This document shows positions 58,452 to 64,000 of a stretch of DNA of 64,000 nucleotides, piece after piece. Each line of letters begins with the position of its first letter. Position 1 is the first letter of the stretch. The stretch comes from Budorcas taxicolor. Its lineage: Eukaryota; Chordata; Mammalia; Artiodactyla; Bovidae. Where the stretch lies: NCBI RefSeq assembly GCF_023091745.1, contig NC_068910.1, forward strand, positions 177,189,170 through 177,253,169, in the 5' to 3' direction. The position numbers and the translations under genes were made by a program. The notes under the pieces are model-generated. The model saw nothing but the letters and a program-made list of their open reading frames with translations. It was not told the origin of the DNA and ran no database searches.

Positions 58452-61400
58452 CAGTTCAGTTCAGTCCAGTCCAGTCACTTAGTCATGTTTGACTCTTTGC
58501 AATGCCATGGACTGCAGCACGCCAGGCTTCCCTGTCCATCACCAACTCCCAGAGTTTACCCAAACTCATGTCCAAAGAGTTGGTGGTGCCATGCAACCAT
58601 CTCATCCCCTGTCGACTCCTTCTCCTCCTGCCTTCAATCTTTCCCAGCATCAGGGGCTTTTCAAATGAGTGAGTTCTTCACATCAGGTGGCCAAAGTATT
58701 GGAGTTTCAGCTTCAGCATCAGTCCTTCCAATGAACACCCGGACTGATCTCCTTTAGGATTGATTGGTTGGATCTCCTTGCAGTTCAAGGGATTCTCAAG
58801 AGTCTTCTCCAACACCACAGTTCAAAAGCATCAATTCTTCAGTGCTCAGCCTTCTTGATAGTCCAACTCTCACATCCATACATGATCACTGGAAAAACCA
58901 TAGCCTTGACTAAATGGACCTTTGTTGGCAAAGTAATGTCTCTGCTTTTTAATATGCTGTCTGGGTTGGTCATAACTTTCCTTCCAAGAAGCAAGTGTTT
59001 TTTAATTTCATGGCTGCAGTTACCATCTGCAGTGATTTTGGAGCCCCCAAAATAAAGTCTGACACTGTTTCCACTGTTTCTCCATCTATTTGCCAGGAAG
59101 TGATGGGATCAGATGCTTAAAACATGACCTTAGTTTTCTGAATGTTGAGCTTTTTTACTCTCCTCTTTCACTTTCATCAAGAGGCTCTTTAGTTCTTCAC
59201 TTTCTGCCATAAGGGTGGTGTCATCTGCATATATGAGGTTACCAATATTTCTCCCAGCAATCTTAATTCCAGCTTGTGCTTCTTCCAGCCCAGAGTTTCT
59301 CATGATGTACTCGGCACATAAGTTAAAAGCAGGGTGACAATATACAGACTTGATATACTCATTTTCCTATTTGGAACCAGTCTGTTCCATGTCCAGTTTT
59401 AACTGTTGCTTCTTGACTTGCATACAGATTTCTCAAGAGGCAGGTCAGGTGATCTGGTATTCCCATCTCTTTTAGAATTTTCCACAGTTTATTGTGATCC
59501 ACATAGTCAAAGGTTTTGGCATAATCAATAAAGCAGAAATAGATGTTTTTTTGGAACTCCCTTGCTTTTTCAATGATTCAGCGGATGTTGGCAAAATGAT
59601 TTCTGGTTCCTCTGCCTTTTCTAAAAGCAGCTTGAACATCTGGAAGTTCACAGTTCACATATTGCTGAAGCCTTGCTTGGAGAATTTTGAGCATTTTTTG
59701 CTAGTGTGTGAGATGACTGCAATTGTGGATAGTTTGAGCATTCTTTGGCGTTGCCTTTCTTTGGGATTGGAATGAAAACTGAGCTTTTCTAGTCCTGTGG
59801 CCACTGCTGAGTTTTCCAAATTGCTGGCATATTGAGTGCAGCACTTTCACAGCATCATCTTTCACGATTTGAAATGGCTCAACTGGAATTCCATCACCTC
59901 CACTAGCTTTGTTAGTAGTGATGCTTCCTAAGGCCCACTTGACTTCACATTCGGATGTCTGTCTCTAGGTGATTGATCACACCATCGTGGTTATCTGGGT
60001 CATGATGACCATTTTTCCTATAGTTCTTCTGTGTATTCTTGCCATCTCTTCTTAATATCTTTTGCTTCTCTTAGGTCCATATCATTTCTGTCCTTCATTG
60101 TGCCTATCTTTACATGAAATGTTTCCTTGGTGTCTCCAATTTTCTTGAAAAGATCTCTAGTCTTTCCCATTCTATTGTTTTCCTCTGCTTCTTTGCATTG
60201 ATCACTGAGGAAGGCTTTCTTATCTCTCCTTGCTATTCTTTGGAATTCTGCATTCAAATTCTGCATTCAATGGGTATATCTTCCCTTTTCTCCTTTGCTT
60301 TTCACTTCTCTTTCACAGCTATTTGTAAGGCCTCCTCAGACAGCCATTTTGCTTTATTGCATTTCTTTTTCTCGGGAATGGTCTTGATCCCTGTCTCCTA
60401 TACAATATCACAAACCTCCATCCATAATTCATCAGGCACTCTATCAGATCTAGTCCCTTAAATCTGTCTCACTTCCACCTTGTAATCATATGGGATTTGA
60501 CTTAGGTTATTCCTGAATGGTCTAGTGGTTTTCCCTACTTTCTTCAATTTAAGTCTGAATTTGACAATAAGGAGTTCATGATCTGAGCCATAGTCAGCTC
60601 CTGGTTTTGTTTTTGCTGACTTATATAGAGCTTCTCCATCTTTGGCTGCAAAGAATAAAATCAATCTGATTTCAGTGTTGACCATCTGGTGATGTCCGTG
60701 TGTAGAGTCTTCTCTTGTGTTGTTGGAAGAGGGTGTTTGCTATGACCAGTGTGTTCTCTTGGCAAAACTCTATTAGCCTTTGCCCTGCTTCATTCTGTAT
60801 TCCAAGGCCAAATTTGCCTGTTACTCCAGGTGTTTCTTGACTTCCTACTTTTGCATTCCAGTCCCCGATAATGAAAAGGACATCTTTTATGGGTGTTAGT
60901 TCTAAAAGGTCTTGTATGTCTTCATAGAACCATTCACCTTCAGCTTCTTCAGCATTACTGGTTGGGGCATAGACTTGGATTACCACGATACTGAATGGTT
61001 TGCCTTGGTAATGAACAGAGTTCATTCTGTCATTTTCGAGATTGCATCTGAGTACTGCAATCAGACTCTTTTGTTGACTATGATGGCTACTCCATTTCTT
61101 CTAAGGGATTCTTGTCTACAGTAGTAGATATAATGTTAATCTGAGTTAAATTCACACATTCCAGTCCATTTTAGTTCACTGATTCCTAAAATGTCAACAT
61201 TCACCCTTGCCATCTCCTGTTTGACCACTTCCAATTTGCCTTGATTCATAGACCTAACATTCCAGGTTCCTATGCAATATTGCTCTTTACAGCATCGGAC
61301 CTTGCTGCTATCACCAGTCACATCCACAACTGGGTGTAGTTTTTGCTTTGGCTCCATCTCTTCATTCTTTCTGGAATTATTTCTCCACTGATCTCTTGTA

Positions 61401-61831
61401 GCATATTGGGCACATGCCGACCTGGGGAGTTCATGTTTCAACGTCTTATGTTTTTGCCTTTTCATGATTTTCATGGGGTTTTCAAGGCAAGAATGCTGAA
61501 GTGGTTTGCCATCCCTTCTCCAGTGGACCACATTTTGTCAGAACTCACCTCCATGACCCGTCTATCTTGGGTGGCCCTACACGGCATGGCTTAGTTTCAT
61601 TGAGTTAGACAAGTCTGTGGCCCATGTGATTAGATTGGTTAGTTTTCTGTGATTGTGGTTTTAGTCTGTCTGCCCTCTGATGCCCTCTCTCAGCACCTAC
61701 TGTTTCACTGGAGTTTCTCTGACCTTGCACATGGGGTATCTCCTCATGGCCACTGCTTCTAACCTTGGACGTGGGATATCTCCTTTCGGCTGCTCTCTGC
61801 TTCGTGCTGTGCAGCTGCCGCTCGCCACTCA
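58452..61831 (-). mobile_element. BovB, near full length, antisense
   Basis: About 3.38 kb from the CAGTTCAG terminus (58452) through the coding region to the GC-rich 5' leader ending 'gctgccgctcgccactca' at about 61831. Possible target duplication CTAAGAAA (58440-58447) and CTAAAAAA (61832-61839), weak. With 6297-9667 it is one of two copies here that keep a 5' leader; the two leaders differ in detail. Confidence 0.94.
58480..61531 (-). pseudogene. BovB endonuclease-RT ORF, degraded
   Basis: Reading leftwards: the N-terminal region at 61531-61136 with GTWNVRSMNQGKLEVVKQ; the endonuclease at 61025-60672 with YAPTSNAEEAEGEWF and the family-typical GDWNAKVGSQETPG, continuing at 60685-60458 with YGSDHELLIVKF; the linker at 60266-60018; and RT and C-terminal parts broken into short pieces. 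The endonuclease active-site motifs look intact, but frameshifts (e.g. near 60680, 60290, 59700, 59150) break the protein. Confidence 0.88.
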
Positions 61832-63121
61832 CTAAAAAAGCCCATATTCAAATAAAATCAGTTTAGATATTTTCTTTGCCCTTTTCTTTGTCTTGGTCCT
61901 GCTTTTCAACGAAGTCTCTAAAGGATTTAGGTATACCATTTTAAAGTTTTTCTCCTCATCCTTGGCCTTCTCTAAGCATAATGTTAAGTATTGGGATGGT
62001 AAAAAAATTTCTTCAGGTTTTTCAGAAAAACCCAGATGAACTTTTTGACCACCTCAATACCTAAAAATATTTACATTTATTATTTAATCCATTCTCTTAA
62101 AGCCATGAGCCATTAATATCATCAAAAGATGACCATGTATGTCATCACAGGTACTGATTTGTGGTAAAGTGGTATGCAGCAGACGCCCTACCATGTATTA
62201 GTGGCAGTGAGCTAAAGAGGAGATGAACTGGCTGCTGACCATCATAACTCCTTGACTTAGAACCTTTAAGATAATGTCAGAAATTTGAGGTGAGATACAA
62301 AATTACTCCAATAGGTCTTCTCTGACTTTCTTCCTTTGTTTCTCTTGCCTTAAGATGACAACTTTTATTCCCTTATCCAGATTTCTTCTCATATTACACC
62401 CCACATAATAATAATGTTTCTTGAAAATTACTCTGAGAGATAGTTTTCCTTCTACCAGTGATAGGTGCTTTAAGTTCCCACGAAGGAAATAAATACTAAT
62501 TTTTGTTTAATCTCACTTATAAATTATTAGAGAACAATGTTTCTAAAGAGATTTGAGATTTCACCCTCCGTTCAAGTGTATTACTTTCTATTTCTTTAGC
62601 ACTTTATACTTTTAAAAAATACCCTCATTCACTCACGAAAATTTTTATAAATAATGTATATACTCTGGGCATATACAGTGTATAACATAGATGGTGTAAA
62701 GAGGTTAAGCTCACAACCTGAAGATCAGTAATAATAATAATAACTAGCCCATAATGGAAATTCTAAAAGGCCGAGGAAAGACAGAGATGGTCAGAGTAAA
62801 GAGGACATAGCCTGAGAGTGACTTAAGCATGAGCTGGACAGGAGAAAGAGAGGATGTAGTTGAGATGACACCAAGGTTTCCAGCTGGGTTAATGGATGAA
62901 TGGTAGTTCCATTCACAAAGGTGAAAACGGAAAGGCAATGGAAAGTGTTCAATCACTATTCACTTTACAGACATCCTGGGATATCTTACCTACAATCACG
63001 GATTCATTTACCATCAATATAATAATGACTTCAAAAGCTGCATCTCTTGCCCACATATGTATTTCAGGCTTTAGACACATATGAGGCTGCCAGGGGGAGA
63101 GTTCCATTTAGATGTTTCACA
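61832..63121. other. No gene; mariner-type MITE inside
   Basis: Apart from the small element at 61991-62057 and an (ATA)n run at 62730-62745, a patch at 62790-62940 ('caaggtttccagctgggtta', 'gaatggtagttccattcaca') resembles a very old LINE-type repeat. No coding frame of note. Confidence 0.4.
61991..62057. mobile_element. Mariner-type MITE, 67 bp
   Basis: Left 32 bases (TTGGGATGGTAAAAAAATTT onwards) pair with the right end read in reverse at about 25 of 32 positions, around a 3-base centre. Flanked by TA on both sides (61989-61990, 62058-62059), the mariner target duplication. Resembles the short palindromic elements left by mariner transposons in ruminants. Confidence 0.8.
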
Positions 63122-64000
63122 GTTCAGTTCAGTTACTCAGTCGTGTCCAACTATTTGCAAACCTATGAATTGCAGTACGCCAGGCCTCCCTGTTCATCAC
63201 CAACTCCTAGAGTTCACTCAGACTCACGTCCATTGAGTCCGTGATGCCATCCAGCCATCTCATCCTCTGTCGTCCCTTTCTCCTGTCCCCAATCCCTCCC
63301 AGCATCAGAGTCTTTTCCAATGAGTCAACTCTTCACATGAGGTGGCCAAAGTATTGGAGTTTCAGCTTGAGCATCATTTCTTCCAAAGAAATCCCAGGGC
63401 TGATCTCCTTCAGAATGGACTGGTTATATCTCCTTGCAGTCCAAGGGACTCTCAAGAGTCTTCTCCAACACCACACTTCAAAAGCATCAATTTTTAGCGC
63501 TCAGCTTTCTTCATACTCCAACTCTCACATCCATACATGACTACTGGAAAAACCATAGCCTTGACTAGACGGACCTTGGTTGGCAAAGTAATGTCTCTGC
63601 TTTTCAATATGCTATCTAGGTTGGTCATAACTTTTCTTCCAAGGAGTAAGCGTCTTTTAATTTCATGGCTGCAGTCACCATCTGCAGTGATTTTGGAGCC
63701 AAAAAAACAAAGTGACACTGTTTCCACTGTTTCCCCATCTATTTCCCATGAAGTGATGGGACCAGATGCCATGCATGATCTTTGTTTTCTGAATGTTGAG
63801 CTTTAAGCCAACTTTTTCACTCTCCACTTTCACTTTAATCAAGAGGCTTTTTAGTTCCTCTTCACTTTCTGCCATAAGGGTGGTGTCATCTGCATATCTG
63901 AGGTTATTGATATTTCTCCCAGCATTGATATTTGATATTTCATTCCAGCTTGTGCTTCTTCCAGCCCAGAGTTTCTTATGATGTACTCTGCGTAGAAGTT
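63122..64000 (-). mobile_element. BovB, antisense, running off the window
   Basis: Ruler about 8795-9667 so far. Codes C-terminal domain pieces (63875-63675, 63772-63494) with GLKLNIQKTKIM and MVFPVVMYGCESW. Continues beyond 64000, so its 5' end and length are unknown. Confidence 0.94.

Overview
The window looks like non-coding DNA from a pecoran ruminant (cattle, sheep, goat or deer lineage; the species cannot be fixed from sequence alone). The basis is the repeat content: twelve copies or fragments of the RTE-type LINE BovB, many Bov-tA/Bov-A2 SINEs, two CHR-2-type SINEs and several ruminant L1 (L1-BT-like) 3' ends, over an older mammalian layer of L2, MIR, MLT1-like, MER5A and MER20-like repeats. 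I found no host protein-coding gene, rRNA, tRNA gene or CRISPR array. The long open frames are remnants of BovB or L1 proteins, or chance frames through their antisense strands.

Layout. 1-3451: a large imperfect inverted repeat (arms about 530 bp, loop about 2.4 kb). 3690-4145: antisense MLT1-like LTR. About 4325-10115: one L1 3' end split by two same-orientation BovB insertions, the second (6297-9667) essentially full length. 10870-12076: antisense L1 3' end split by another BovB. 12087-14390: an inverted Bov-tA pair, an old LTR-like repeat, and an L1 split by a short BovB and a Bov-tA. 15053-18683: CHR-2 and Bov SINEs. 18700-23190: largely repeat-poor, with a perfect 34-bp palindrome at 21920-21953. 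23190-24222: an L2 split by an internally deleted BovB. 26100-30545: an L1 split by an antisense BovB that is itself split by a solo ERV LTR and carries a second copy of an internal segment at its 5' end. 31700-39470: mostly repeat-poor with MIR/L2 relics. 40543-41979: a 5'-inverted BovB with the structure expected from twin priming. 42298-48098: a pile-up of SINE, L1, MER5A and BovB. 50673-51820: BovB. 53037-58162: SINEs, L1, MLT1-like, L2 and hAT relics. 58452-61831: a second near-full-length BovB, antisense. 61991-62057: a tiny mariner-type palindromic element. 63122-64000: an antisense BovB leaving the window.

Taken together, BovB covers about 28% of the window by my coordinates. Target-site duplications visible by eye at many SINEs and several BovB copies give a relative insertion order: L2/MIR/MLT1 first, then L1, then BovB, then SINEs and the LTR. 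No BovB copy is intact; every one has frameshifts or stops, so mobilisation from this window is unlikely. BovB family members are named by resemblance. To compare copies I use the copy at 6297-9667 as a ruler ('ruler' positions).
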